Below, in pieces: positions 43,484-52,784 of a DNA stretch of 64,000 nucleotides (position 1 is the stretch's first letter; every line of letters starts with the position of its first letter). The position numbers were made by a program, and so were the translations under genes. The notes beneath the pieces were generated by a model that worked only from the letters and a program-made list of their open reading frames with translations, had not been told where the DNA came from and made no database searches. Source of the stretch: [Clostridium] leptum DSM 753 (GTDB taxonomy: Bacteria > Bacillota > Clostridia > Oscillospirales > Acutalibacteraceae); contig DS480350.1 in NCBI GenBank assembly GCA_000154345.1, positions 62,001 to 126,000 on the forward strand. Direction: 5' to 3'.

Positions 43484-44255
43484 TTGCACTTCCTCCCCCC
43501 ATTTGAGCCATCACTTGTAAAATACGTGCATAAAAATCTTCCTGTGTTTCATTTGGAATTTTACGACGTAACTCATGGAAAATAACACCGTCTTGAATGA
43601 ACAAAATACGAGAACAGAAACTCGCGGCGTTAGGGTCATGCGTGACCATTAGGATTGTGCGTCCACGCCTAAGATTGATTTCCTGTAACTTCTCCATGAG
43701 TAAACGTGCTGATTTTGTATCTAATGCACCTGTAGGTTCATCAGCCAAAATAATATCGGGGTCAGAAATCAAACTACGTGCAGCAGCTACGCGTTGTTTT
43801 TGACCGCCCGACATTTGTGACGGAAATTTAGAAAGAACGTCTGTAATTCCAAGAAAATCTGCTATATCTTTTAGCTTTTTTTCCGCTGTAACAATGTCAA
43901 TATTATGAATTGATAAAGGCAATATAATATTTTCTTTACCAGTTAGATTATCAAGTAAAGCAAAATCTTGAAATAGATAACCAATCTTGTTGCCACGATA
44001 TTCAGCCAACTTCGTGCCATCAAAAGAGCTTATATTGGCACCTGAAAGTAAAATTTGTCCAGAGGTTGGTTTAATGACCGTAGCAATACAATTCAACAAT
44101 GTTGTTTTTCCAGAACCGCTGGCTCCCATAATTCCCAAATATTCGCCATTCAGAACATCAAAGGTAATTCCGTTTAGTGCTTTTGTTGGAACCCCCTCTT
44201 TGGAATATGCTTTGTGCAAGTCGCGTACTTCTAATAGTTTTTTTGTATCATTCAT
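43473..44255 (-). CDS. BceA-like ABC transporter ATP-binding protein
   Basis: 260 residues. Walker A GASGSGKT at 44-51, Q loop YLFQDFALLD, signature MSGGQKQRVA, Walker B IILADEPTGALD and H loop MVTHD are all present. It pairs with the permease encoded by the next gene to expel or detach peptide antibiotics from the membrane. It is the first gene of the leftward operon of five genes. Target peptide unknown. Confidence 0.93.
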   Translation of the reverse strand: MNDTKKLLEVRDLHKAYSKEGVPTKALNGITFDVLNGEYLGIMGASGSGKTTLLNCIATVIKPTSGQILLSGANISSFDGTKLAEYRGNKIGYLFQDFALLDNLTGKENIILPLSIHNIDIVTAEKKLKDIADFLGITDVLSKFPSQMSGGQKQRVAAARSLISDPDIILADEPTGALDTKSARLLMEKLQEINLRRGRTILMVTHDPNAASFCSRILFIQDGVIFHELRRKIPNETQEDFYARILQVMAQMGGGSANVL

Positions 44256-44329
44256 ATCTCACACCTCACATTTTTTGCTTACGCTTATCTTACGAATATA
44301 ATTTTACTGCATAAGAAGCAACCACACCA

Positions 44330-44346
44330 CTTACAGTTGTTGTAAG
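44330..44346. promoter_or_regulatory. Candidate response-regulator binding palindrome before bceA
   Basis: CTTAC (44330-44334) and GTAAG (44342-44346) form a dyad with a seven-base spacer, about 75 bases upstream of the ATPase start. BceR-type regulators bind inverted repeats in this position; the match is by position only. Confidence 0.4.
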
Positions 44347-44360
44347 GTTTATTTGTTTGT

Positions 44361-44552
44361 TTATTGTATCTGCATTTTATGTTGTTTCTTTCTCATATCA
44401 AAAGGTTTTTCCGCGTTTTTTGGTATCAGCCACATATACCCCAGTTTTGAAACGCCCGGTATGCGATTTTCGCTACAAAGTATCTGTACTCGTCTTTCAG
44501 AAATTCCCCATTTCTTTGCCGCTTCGGGACAAGACATATATTCCATAATCAA
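44361..44552 (-). CDS. Small MerR/Xis-type helix-turn-helix protein
   Basis: 63 residues with MSCPEAAKKWGISERRVQIL followed by a wing GYMWLIPKNAEKP, a HTH_17-type DNA-binding fold. Common in Tn1549-like elements beside the Xre gene. It is divergent from the Xre gene at 44701 and upstream of the transporter operon, so it may regulate the region. Confidence 0.75.
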   Translation of the reverse strand: MIMEYMSCPEAAKKWGISERRVQILCSENRIPGVSKLGYMWLIPKNAEKPFDMRKKQHKMQIQ

Positions 44553-44700
44553 AACGCCCTTTCCTCAAATTTTACCAGTATAATTATACTCGGATAGCCG
44601 AATAATATCAAGTATATGATATGCTCTATTTCAGTCAATAATGTGCTGTGTGTAATCATATCTCGAAAGGAAGATGAAATATACAATGTAGTTGGGTGAA

Positions 44701-45066
44701 ATGACTATGAAGCAGAACAAAGAAAAATTTGATTTTAAGGCTTTCGGGCAAGCCATTAAAGCAGCAAGAAAAGCAAAGGGAATATCACGCAATCAGTTAG
44801 CCGATACGCTGAATATTGCGCCCCGATATATCGCGTCCATTGAGAACAGCGGGCAGCACCCAAGTTTACAGATTTTATATGAGCTTGTAACCCTGCTTGA
44901 TGTATCAGTAGACCAGTTCTTTTTCCCGGAACGGGAACAGGAGAAATCCACGCGCCGCCGTCAGCTCGATACTATGCTTGACGGTATGAGCGAAAAAGAT
45001 TTGAAAATCCTGTCTGCTACTGCAAAAGGAATAGAGGAAGCCAACAACGACGAAACGGGGGAATAA
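44701..45066 (+). CDS. Xre-family regulator of the transfer module
   Basis: 121 residues from ATG 44701 (ATG 44707 also possible; no strong binding site). The helix-turn-helix (about 12-70) has FGQAIKAARKAKGISRNQL, YIASIENSGQHPSLQIL and LDVSVDQFFF. The C-terminal tail is charged and helical. It lies just before the oriT-like sequence and mobC, the place of the transfer regulator in related elements. Confidence 0.85.
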   Translation: MTMKQNKEKFDFKAFGQAIKAARKAKGISRNQLADTLNIAPRYIASIENSGQHPSLQILYELVTLLDVSVDQFFFPEREQEKSTRRRQLDTMLDGMSEKDLKILSATAKGIEEANNDETGE

Positions 45067-45188
45067 AGTTCTCTCGTTTTTGTTTATATAGAGTGATTGA
45101 AACGTCGCAGATTGCGGCGTTTTTCTTTTGGGAAAGTTCGTCAAATTTGCCGTTCCCGGTGTTGTAGGTAGTAAGGGATAAAGTTTCG

Positions 45189-45288
45189 TAGCAAGCATAG
45201 GAAAAGAGTACCCTTTTCCGTATTTTCGCCCTCCCGTCCTGCGGTGCGTCGGTTGAAAATTGCTTGTTGGGAAGTGTCCCAAACCCTC
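45189..45288 (+). other. oriT-like sequence, copy A
   Basis: Two conserved blocks lie just before mobC: 45189-45222, with a perfect GGAAAAG/CTTTTCC dyad (45200-45219), and 45260-45288, with a TTGGGA/TCCCAA dyad (45267-45282). Both blocks recur in inverted orientation at 52785-52884. Position next to mobC and relaxase, plus paired dyads, make it the best candidate for the nick region. The nick site itself is not identified. Confidence 0.6.
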
Positions 45289-45309
45289 GGAATGGAAAGG
45301 AGCGATTGC

Positions 45310-45639
45310 ATGAACGGACGCAAAAGAAAAATACAAATCAAATTCTATGTAACAGAGGAAGAAAGGGCATTGATTGAACAGAAAATGAAGCTTGTCCCTA
45401 CCCGGAACATGGCGGCGTATCTTCGCAAGATTGCCATTGACGGGTATATCATTCAGACAGACCATAGCGATATAAAAGGCATGACAGCAGAGATACAGAA
45501 AATCGGGGTCAACATCAATCAGATTGCAAAGCGTGTCAATGCGACAGGCAGCGTTTACCAAGAGGACATAGAGGAAATAAAGGGGGTGCTTGCGGAGATA
45601 TGGCGGTTACAAAGATTAAGCCTATTAAAAGCACGTTGA
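45310..45639 (+). CDS. mobC: MobC-type relaxosome accessory protein
   Basis: 109 residues from ATG 45310, nine bases after AAGGAG (45297-45302); longer forms run into the oriT-like sequence. KRKIQIKFYVTEEERALIEQ is a ribbon-helix-helix-like start, and IQKIGVNINQIAKRVNATGS is the conserved MobC motif. MobC binds near oriT and helps the relaxase to open the DNA. It overlaps the relaxase gene by 40 bases. Confidence 0.9.
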   Translation: MNGRKRKIQIKFYVTEEERALIEQKMKLVPTRNMAAYLRKIAIDGYIIQTDHSDIKGMTAEIQKIGVNINQIAKRVNATGSVYQEDIEEIKGVLAEIWRLQRLSLLKAR

Positions 45640-46946
45640 GCAAAGCCCTTGACTATATCCAAAACCCGGATAAAACAGACGGGAAAATGCTTGTGTCCTC
45701 CTTTGGGTGCAGCTATGAAACGGCAGATATTGAGTTTGGATTTACGCTTGCACAAGCCATAGATAAGGGAAACAATCTCGCCCACCATTTGATACAGTCC
45801 TTTGAGCCGGGAGAAGTAGATTATGAGAAAGCCCACGAAATCGGAAAGCAGCTTGCCGACGCGGTAACAAAGGGACAGCATGAATACGTCTTAACTACCC
45901 ACATAGACAAAGGGCATATCCATAACCATATCATTTTTTGTGCGGTCAATTTTGTTGACTACCATAAGTACAATTCCAATAAGCGCAGTTACTACGGCAT
46001 ACGGAACATGAGCGATAAGCTGTGCCGGGAAAACGGGCTGTCTGTTGTCGTTCCGGGCAAAGGCAGCAAGGGAAAAAGCTATGCAGAATATCAAGCGGAA
46101 AAGGTCGGTACAAGTTGGAAAGGCAAGCTGAAAATTGCCGTTGATACGCTTATCCCCCAAGTAGCAAGTTTTGAAGAATTGTTGCAGCGGTTACAGGCAG
46201 CGGGTTATGAGATAAAGCCGGGAAAATATATCTCCTGCCGCGCTCCCGGACAGGAACGCTTTACCCGTCTGAAAACTCTCGGTACAGATTATACAGAGGA
46301 AGCCATAAGAGAACGGATAGAGGGCAAACGCACAAAGGCAGCGAAAGCTCCCAAAGAGCAGCGCGGCGTATCGCTGCTTATTGACATTGAAAACAGTATC
46401 AAGGCACAAGAGAGCCGGGGCTATGAACAGTGGGCGAAAATCCATAATCTGAAACTGGCTGCAAAGACTATGAATTTCTTGACAGAACATAAGATTGAGC
46501 AGTACGCAGATTTAGTCAGCCGGATTGAGGAAGTAAATGCGGAAAATGAAAAGACAGCAGACGCATTAAAGAGCGTGGAAAAGCGTCTTGCAGATATGGC
46601 GGTGCTGATGAAGCACGTTACTACCTACCAAAAGACAAAACCTGTCTATGAAGCATACCGCAGGGCAAAGGATAAGGACGCATACCGGGCAAAGCAGGAA
46701 AGCAGTCTGATACTCCATGAAGCGGCAGTAAAGACACTGAAAGCGGCGGGCGTTACTAAACTCCCCAATCTTGCCGCCATGCAGGAAGAATACGGGAAAC
46801 TACAAGCGCAAAAAGAAGCCCTTTACGCTGATTATGGCAAGCTGAAAAAACAGGTCAAGGAATACGACGTTATCAAACAGAACATAGACAATATTTTGCG
46901 GCAAGGCAAAGAGCCGGAACGGAAGAAAGGAAAGGAACGGGAATAA
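45600..46946 (+). CDS. MOBP-type relaxase
   Basis: 448 residues from ATG 45600 (GGAGAT upstream, inside mobC). The relaxase domain (about 1-260) has the three-His motif HIDKGHIHNHIIF (His101, His108, His110). Its candidate catalytic Tyr is in the first 20 residues (LDYIQNP). The C-terminal 180 residues are coiled-coil rich (TADALKSVEKRLADMAVLMK). It nicks oriT and leads the strand into the recipient through the VirD4-VirB4 channel of ICE2. Confidence 0.92.
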   Translation: MAVTKIKPIKSTLSKALDYIQNPDKTDGKMLVSSFGCSYETADIEFGFTLAQAIDKGNNLAHHLIQSFEPGEVDYEKAHEIGKQLADAVTKGQHEYVLTTHIDKGHIHNHIIFCAVNFVDYHKYNSNKRSYYGIRNMSDKLCRENGLSVVVPGKGSKGKSYAEYQAEKVGTSWKGKLKIAVDTLIPQVASFEELLQRLQAAGYEIKPGKYISCRAPGQERFTRLKTLGTDYTEEAIRERIEGKRTKAAKAPKEQRGVSLLIDIENSIKAQESRGYEQWAKIHNLKLAAKTMNFLTEHKIEQYADLVSRIEEVNAENEKTADALKSVEKRLADMAVLMKHVTTYQKTKPVYEAYRRAKDKDAYRAKQESSLILHEAAVKTLKAAGVTKLPNLAAMQEEYGKLQAQKEALYADYGKLKKQVKEYDVIKQNIDNILRQGKEPERKKGKERE

Positions 46947-46948
46947 TT

Positions 46949-47206
46949 ATGAAAATGGTTGGTATTACACCATGTTACAGAATAACATTAGAAAATGGCA
47001 GTTATGGCGTAGAAACTTATATTAACGCAGACAGTAAAATCCAAATTACTTTTGAGGACGGAAATACACTTATCGGATATATAGAATGTGTGGAATATGG
47101 AACTTATTCCGATGAAAATGATACTCTGGTTATAAGGGGAGAGAATGGAGAGCTGTATATCCTATTGGAAAACCGAATAAAGGATATAGAAGAACTGCAC
47201 GAATAA
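46949..47206 (+). CDS. Small hypothetical protein after the relaxase
   Basis: 85 residues, start two bases after the relaxase stop. Beta-rich (YRITLENGSYGVETYINADS, then YIECVEYGTY), perhaps a small SH3- or OB-like barrel. No family recognised. It is the last rightward gene before a strong terminator. Confidence 0.6.
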   Translation: MKMVGITPCYRITLENGSYGVETYINADSKIQITFEDGNTLIGYIECVEYGTYSDENDTLVIRGENGELYILLENRIKDIEELHE

Positions 47207-47215
47207 AGTAAAAGA

Positions 47216-47261
47216 ACAGGGCGCAGACAGCCAACAAAAGACTGTCCGCGCCCTGTTTTAT
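47216..47261. terminator. Terminator after the mobC-relaxase operon
   Basis: A 15-bp stem (47216-47230 with 47242-47256) with one mismatch and T run. The remainder of 47207-47385 shows no gene. Confidence 0.8.
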
Positions 47262-47385
47262 GTAGGTGCGTTTTTGGTATCTGTTACGCAATAGAACGTC
47301 ATTTTTAGGGGATAAGGTATAAAACCCTTGCCGCGTCATTTTCAAGCACTGAAAGCCCCGTAAATCAAGGCTTTTTTTGCCCCTA

Positions 47386-47748
47386 CTACGTAACAAGGGC
47401 GCGCCGTTTTCTCATGCGCTCCGCTGCCTGTCTGCGGGTAATACGCTTCCGGCAGTCCGGGCAGTATTTGACGCTGTTAGAGGTGGACGCAAAAGAAGTT
47501 CCGCACTCGGTACAACGCTTTTTATCCTCGGTCTTGAAAAGCTCTGCATACAGCAGCTTATCAAGGGGCAATACGGCGGTCTGAAACCATTTGCAAAGAA
47601 GCGAATAGGAAATAAGCTGCGGGCAGACACATTCCTCCCCGTCGTCCAGTAAAATACAGTGTCCGTTATCGCAGTTGCAGCACTCCTTTTTTATAAGGCT
47701 GTTGACTTTCCGGCTTTGGGGTGGTGTAAGCCGCTTTATCCCGGTCAT
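47386..47748 (-). CDS. Cysteine-rich VLP-domain mobile element protein
   Basis: 120 residues. CCNCDNGHCILLDDGEECVC and SYSLLCKWFQTAVLPLDK are the core of the Cys-rich VLP family, followed by a zinc ribbon (CTECG, later CPDCRKR) and a very basic tail. About ten cysteines suggest metal binding. Known only as a passenger of Clostridia conjugative transposons; function unknown. Four-base overlap with the upstream gene. Confidence 0.8.
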   Translation of the reverse strand: MTGIKRLTPPQSRKVNSLIKKECCNCDNGHCILLDDGEECVCPQLISYSLLCKWFQTAVLPLDKLLYAELFKTEDKKRCTECGTSFASTSNSVKYCPDCRKRITRRQAAERMRKRRALVT

Positions 47749-47957
47749 ACCTCATCAGCGGCGAAAATAGCAAGCTCCGCATACTCATTTTCTGTCAGAG
47801 GTGCGATTTTCGCAAGGGTGCGTTTCGCCAGTTCCCGCATATCCTCGTCCATGAACGGCAGCGCAGCGTTGATGTTTTCTGTAAGCCCACGTTTGCCGTC
47901 CTCATTGTAAATGCTCAACAGGTTTGTTTCTTCAACTGTCAGTCTAATCATGCTCAT
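47745..47957 (-). CDS. Small conserved mobile element protein
   Basis: 70 residues, acidic and helical: IRLTVEETNLLSIYNEDGKR, then FMDEDMRELAKRTLAKIAPL. Related short proteins of the TnpW/DUF type sit in the same place in CTn elements. It overlaps its neighbours by four bases on both sides, so it is tightly coupled. Function unknown. Confidence 0.7.
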   Translation of the reverse strand: MSMIRLTVEETNLLSIYNEDGKRGLTENINAALPFMDEDMRELAKRTLAKIAPLTENEYAELAIFAADEV

Positions 47958-48898
47958 ACCTCCAATTCGTGATTTTTTGATTTTACAGCCGCCTTTTTCG
48001 GGGCGGCTTTTCTTTTGTCAGCGGCAAGCTGCGCCCGGATTGAGGGGCGCACCCTGCGAATATCTGTGCCCCGGTTTTCATTTTTATCAATCAAGGCGTA
48101 TGTTCCATGTCTGCCCTCGATTTTGGAAAAGGAAAGTGTCTTATAGGGCAACATGGAAAACAGACGGTCGGTGTCCTTAGAGGACGCAAGCTGCATAAAT
48201 GTCGGGGACAGCTCCACCATGAAATGTGTCCTATTAGGGCTATTGGGCGTGTCCCTGCGCTTCATTTCCTGCACAATGCGCCGCGCTTCGGCTTCAATCA
48301 GCCCAGCACGCAGGGCGGCGGTATGTTCCTTGAAGTCGCCCGGTGTCAGTTTATCCCGTTTTTGCTTTTCTTCCCGTAAAAGGAATTGTAGCGCGTCCGG
48401 GTCGTTGGGTACTGCTTCAAAGTGTTCAAACTTCCCTAAAGAAGTATCGGGATTTCCGTTAAAATGCTGTCCGGCGGGTATCTCCCTTGTCCCATGCTCA
48501 TAAATCAACTTGACTGTGTCGGCGGCAAGCGCATTGTCCTTAACGCGCTCATACTGCCTTGCATAGTCAAGCTCATAAAGATTGCCTTTGATTTTCCCGC
48601 GCTCCCTGCCCGTCAGCTCGACGGCATAGGCAAGAACGCAGTCGCAGGTCTGCTCTTTGTAAAAACACCATGTATTGTGGGCGGCGGTATCCTTTAGGAA
48701 CACGTCGCGCTCCTTAAAACAATGCGTCCCGGACGGGCGGCAAAACCATAGCAGCGTCTTATCCTCTCTGTTAGGGCTTGCCGCTGCTTTTGCGATAATC
48801 TCCTTGTCAATGTCAAAATCACTTTGGAAAAATCCTGTATTCTGCCGCATGATAGCGTCAAGAGAAGCGAAAATATCCACGTTTTCAAACTTATTCAT
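47954..48898 (-). CDS. Conserved ICE protein of unknown function
   Basis: 314 residues, soluble. The middle contains WCFYKEQTCDCVLAYAVELT and YELDYARQYERVKDN; the C-terminus carries the motif RVRPSIRAQLAADKRKAAPK. The same PSIRAQL motif ends the upstream giant protein, which suggests a shared targeting or interaction signal. No family name is certain. Starts three bases after the giant gene's stop (AAGGAG site overlapping it). Confidence 0.65.
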   Translation of the reverse strand: MNKFENVDIFASLDAIMRQNTGFFQSDFDIDKEIIAKAAASPNREDKTLLWFCRPSGTHCFKERDVFLKDTAAHNTWCFYKEQTCDCVLAYAVELTGRERGKIKGNLYELDYARQYERVKDNALAADTVKLIYEHGTREIPAGQHFNGNPDTSLGKFEHFEAVPNDPDALQFLLREEKQKRDKLTPGDFKEHTAALRAGLIEAEARRIVQEMKRRDTPNSPNRTHFMVELSPTFMQLASSKDTDRLFSMLPYKTLSFSKIEGRHGTYALIDKNENRGTDIRRVRPSIRAQLAADKRKAAPKKAAVKSKNHELEV

Positions 48899-48901
48899 GC
48901 G

Positions 48902-51900
48902 TCAGCTCCTTTCCAAATCCTGTGTTTTCTGTTTTGCCTGTTTCTTCGGTGTCTGTTCTTTCGCTGCTTTAAGCTGCGCCCGGATAGAGGGCTTCTTTTC
49001 CGTTTTTGCTGCCTTGCCACGTTCCTTGTCAGCCTTGACAGTTTCCGCAAGGTCAACAAGGGAAATGGTTTCTCCTGTCTTTACCTTTGCTTCCAATTCT
49101 GCGACGGTCGGGGTGTTGTTTATCTGCCCGTCAATCATGTTGTAGTTTTGCTCGGTGGTCTGCTCGGCAGTTTTCAGATAGTTTTCCGGCTGCAAAAATT
49201 CCGGCACTTTCTTATAACCGAAGCTGTCTACATAGTGGGCGGTGTCCTGCCCGTTCTGATGAAGCACCACTACGTCGGAAACAGAAAGGCTGTGTCCCTT
49301 AAAATCTTTCGGGTGGTCGATATTAAAGCGGGTGTAAATATCTTCAAGGGAAGTCCCCGGCGTAAGAGGTGCGGAATAGACAAGGGCATAGTTTTTCGGG
49401 TCTACCCGGTGTCCGGCGGCAATCAGACGGTCGTAAGGCTCAAAACGCAAGTCCCTTGTTTCGTCCCCGCCTTTTATCTGATAAATGGAAAAGGTGTCTT
49501 TGTCCTGTGGGGCTTCCTGCTCCGGCTGCTCCTGTGCGGGTTGTTCCTGTGCAGCTACCTTTTGCTGCCGGATATGCGCCCGCTGTAACTCGGTAGGCTT
49601 TTCCCCGGTAAGGGGAGCAATCGCTTTCACATAATCAGCCGCATAGTAGGCGTTACTGGTAAGCTGCCGCTGCCATGCCCCGGCTTTTGGCGACCAACGG
49701 AAGCCATTACTTTTTAAGGCTTCCCGCGTGGCTTCGTCCGGCTTATCCTCAAAGAAGATTTGCAGTCGGTTCGCTTCGGTGTTTGCTTCCACCTTGCCGC
49801 CGTCAAATTCCCAACCTACAAAACCGATTTCTTTTTGCTGTGAAAGGGATTTGATACGGTCTTTCACGCGCCGGATTTCTGCGCTGTTGTTGGATAACGC
49901 CCAAGTCGCAAAGGGCTTGTCCTCCAAATGCCAACTGCTCGCCATGTCTGCTTTCAATTTTTCCAGTTCCTCCGGCGGTAAATGCGGGCAGCCGTCAAGG
50001 GTCTTATGCTTGCGGTAGTAGGCGTTTACGGCTTTCATGGTTTCCTGTGATTTTTCAAGGCTTTCCAGTTTCTTTTCTAACTTCTGTACTGCCTGCGGGT
50101 CGTCTGCGCTGATACCGCCCATGCCGGTACTGCGGATTTTATCAAGAAGCCCTTGTATGTCCTGCCATTCCCGGTAATTGCTGTCGCGGGCTGCGTTCTG
50201 CTTTTCTTTCTTCCTTGTGGGGAAGTTAGAGCCGCCCGCAATCAGGATAGAGGGAACACGCGCGTCAATCTCATAGCCTTTATTCATGTTCGCCGCCAGT
50301 TTCCGGGCATAGGTGTCAAGCAGGCTGTCGATTTTCTCATGGTACATCGGGTCTACCCGCTGTTTCTGCCTTTCTGCAAGTTGTACGGCTTCATCTACAT
50401 AGTGCCTGTATTCAGCCGTCGCGCTGCCTTGCTTATAATCGGAAAAACTGTTCATATCCTTTGCACGTTTGGCGGCAGCTTCATTGATAGTATAATAAGG
50501 GGCGGCGGGTGCAGCCTGTTCCGGCTGTGCTTCTTTTTCCTGTACCGGGGCTGTTTCTTCGGGAAGCTCCGGCGCGGCTGCTTTTGTTTCGGGCTGTTTG
50601 GCGGCTTCCTGTGCGGGCTGTGCCTGTTCGGTGGTCTGTTCCTTATCCTGTGCCTTTTGGATTTCTGCAAAATGTCCGTCTATGGTATCAATCAGATTTG
50701 CGGCGGTGCTGCGGATTGTTTCAAGAGAGCCTTTCAGTTCTGCAAGTTCTTTTCCGCTGCTCCACCCGGCGATATACCCAAAAGAATAGTCCGACGTATC
50801 AAGCCCGTAATGTTGGCAGACCGCATAGGCGACGCTTTCCGCCTGTACCTCGCGGGTGCGGCGGTCGGGGCGTTCCGGCATGGCAAGGGCGGTATCATGC
50901 AGCGTGGCGTGGGCGATTTCATGGATTGCGGTCTTGATATTCTGCAATTCGTCCATGCCCTCGTTGATGAAGATACGCTTTTCCTCATAATTGCAGCGTC
51001 CTTTTACGCCGCCGCTTAGTGCTTCAAATCCCATAGCAAACGGGGAAGTCTTTTCAAGGGCAGCGAAAAAATCCTTGTATTGTTCCACGTTGCCCGTAAG
51101 CTCATAGGTAAGGGCAGGAAGTTCTTTTCCCTCGGTCTGTGAAATATCAAAGACAGATACTACACGAAAAGCGGGTATCTTGATTTCTTTTTCTTCGGTA
51201 ACAGGTTTTCCGTCCTTATCGAAAACAGGCTTTTGGGTGTCCGGGTCGATTTTTTCCACCTGCTTCTTGACGGTAAACGGGGACGGTGCAAGTATCTTGA
51301 TAGCTTTTTCTCCGGGCTTTACATGGCGGTCAAATTCCTTTTCCCATTGTTTATAGCCTTTCACAAGATTGCCGCCCTGCATGGCGATAAGGATTGTATT
51401 GTTAAGGCTGTAATCATGGAATTTTGACATGGTACGCAGATAATCGGCGTAACGGTCGCTTTCATACAGTCCTAAAATTCCCTGTTCCAGTCGGTCGGTA
51501 ATCTCTTTCATTTTATCGGCGGGCTTTTCAGAAGATAGGATAATCGGGAGAACCGGGGGCTGCTCTGTGGCGGCGGTTTGTATGGCTGCGGAAGCGTCAA
51601 GGTCTGCCTGTTCCTTTTCCTGTACTGGCGGCTGCGGCGTTACCCGGTATTCCTCCGGCACGTCGCGCCCGTCGTACCACTGTGTAAAGGTGTTGCGGTT
51701 ATTGTAGATATAGCCCTGCTCGGTAAAGCTGCCCCCGTCATTGATAGCAGCGTCCCGCCCGTATTCCTCATACATGAAATATTTTTTTGCTTCTTCGGGC
51801 AGCTCCAACTCGTCCAGTTCTTCAATCAGATAATGCCCGTAATCTTCCTCACTCTGTACGGACGGGTAAAGCCAGTAACAATCAAGGTTTTGTGCAAGGT

Positions 51901-52735
51901 TGATAATATCCTGCAAGTCCCTTGTATGGTCGCCGTATTCCATAGCTGCAACAAATTTTTCCCGGTCGTCGTCAAACTGCATTTTCAAAAGTTCGCTCAA
52001 ATAGTTCAGTTCGTCAAGGCTTTCAAGCTCGGTCAATTTTCCTGCCAGTCCTGCAATAGAGGACTGGTATTCTGTGATATGCAGCTCCCCGTAGTTTTTG
52101 CCGTCTATCCCGATACGGTCAAAGACTTCTTTCAAATGCTCGGCAGTCGTGGGGAATGATACCCATTCGCCCGCAGGTCTGCCCTCGGTGTACTTTCCAA
52201 GATTAGAAAGATACCCGCTTAAAATCGTTTCTACCATGCGTTCGCTCCTTTCGTTTTCAATCATACGGTGCATAAGTTCGTAGTCCTCCATGCTCATGCT
52301 CCCGTCAAAAATATAGGGGTCGGGTTCTTCGCCGTCCCGGTAGGCTTTTTCAGAGAAAGGAAGCCCCGCAGCGTGGGCGGCGGCTCTTGCTTCCTCGATA
52401 AGCTCCGGCGGCAGCCTGTCGTCGTGGGCTTCGATAAATTCCCCGATATTGCTATATCCGTTTTCGTAGTGGCGGCGCACCCCGGCGGTCAGCTCGTCAA
52501 GGTTCATATCCTCGCCAAGATAGCCGGAATAATAGCCGTTTACCACAACGGCGGCAGGGTCAGCCTGTTTGATTTCTTCCATGCGGCTTCTGTCCTCCGG
52601 GTAAATGTAGTCGCTCATTTCAAGGTGGAAATATTCGGCGTTCCAAGAACGTCCCGTTTTCCAAAACGCCACCCAAGCGATACCGTCCCTTAATTCTTCT
52701 TGATAGTCCTTTACGGTGTCCCGTAAACTTGCCAT
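48902..52735 (-). CDS. Giant multi-domain ArdC/YodL mobile element protein
   Basis: 1,277 residues from ATG 52735, with GAAAGGAGG nine bases upstream; the longer frame runs through the second oriT-like copy. The N-terminal part has EYFHLEMSDYIYPEDRSRM. An ArdC-like region (about 430-680) has SLNNTILIAMQGGNLVKGY and the zinc-metallopeptidase motif HEIAH (605-609). A Glu/Pro/Ala/Gln-rich linker follows. A helical region (about 760-1000) comes next, then a YodL-like domain with FKGHSLSVSDVVVLHQNGQD, and the tail ends with PSIRAQLKAAKEQ. ArdC-type proteins protect incoming DNA from restriction; the protein may travel with DNA during transfer. Role partly inferred. Confidence 0.8.
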   Translation of the reverse strand: MASLRDTVKDYQEELRDGIAWVAFWKTGRSWNAEYFHLEMSDYIYPEDRSRMEEIKQADPAAVVVNGYYSGYLGEDMNLDELTAGVRRHYENGYSNIGEFIEAHDDRLPPELIEEARAAAHAAGLPFSEKAYRDGEEPDPYIFDGSMSMEDYELMHRMIENERSERMVETILSGYLSNLGKYTEGRPAGEWVSFPTTAEHLKEVFDRIGIDGKNYGELHITEYQSSIAGLAGKLTELESLDELNYLSELLKMQFDDDREKFVAAMEYGDHTRDLQDIINLAQNLDCYWLYPSVQSEEDYGHYLIEELDELELPEEAKKYFMYEEYGRDAAINDGGSFTEQGYIYNNRNTFTQWYDGRDVPEEYRVTPQPPVQEKEQADLDASAAIQTAATEQPPVLPIILSSEKPADKMKEITDRLEQGILGLYESDRYADYLRTMSKFHDYSLNNTILIAMQGGNLVKGYKQWEKEFDRHVKPGEKAIKILAPSPFTVKKQVEKIDPDTQKPVFDKDGKPVTEEKEIKIPAFRVVSVFDISQTEGKELPALTYELTGNVEQYKDFFAALEKTSPFAMGFEALSGGVKGRCNYEEKRIFINEGMDELQNIKTAIHEIAHATLHDTALAMPERPDRRTREVQAESVAYAVCQHYGLDTSDYSFGYIAGWSSGKELAELKGSLETIRSTAANLIDTIDGHFAEIQKAQDKEQTTEQAQPAQEAAKQPETKAAAPELPEETAPVQEKEAQPEQAAPAAPYYTINEAAAKRAKDMNSFSDYKQGSATAEYRHYVDEAVQLAERQKQRVDPMYHEKIDSLLDTYARKLAANMNKGYEIDARVPSILIAGGSNFPTRKKEKQNAARDSNYREWQDIQGLLDKIRSTGMGGISADDPQAVQKLEKKLESLEKSQETMKAVNAYYRKHKTLDGCPHLPPEELEKLKADMASSWHLEDKPFATWALSNNSAEIRRVKDRIKSLSQQKEIGFVGWEFDGGKVEANTEANRLQIFFEDKPDEATREALKSNGFRWSPKAGAWQRQLTSNAYYAADYVKAIAPLTGEKPTELQRAHIRQQKVAAQEQPAQEQPEQEAPQDKDTFSIYQIKGGDETRDLRFEPYDRLIAAGHRVDPKNYALVYSAPLTPGTSLEDIYTRFNIDHPKDFKGHSLSVSDVVVLHQNGQDTAHYVDSFGYKKVPEFLQPENYLKTAEQTTEQNYNMIDGQINNTPTVAELEAKVKTGETISLVDLAETVKADKERGKAAKTEKKPSIRAQLKAAKEQTPKKQAKQKTQDLERS

Positions 52736-52784
52736 GTGTAACCTCCTTTCTTCGGTTTCAGAGGGTAAAACCCTCCATAAAACA

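Noticed and set aside
48824..52693. Several long rightward frames opposite the giant gene
   Set aside because: They are shadows of the GC-rich coding strand, with Phe/Cys/Leu-rich products and no start signals.
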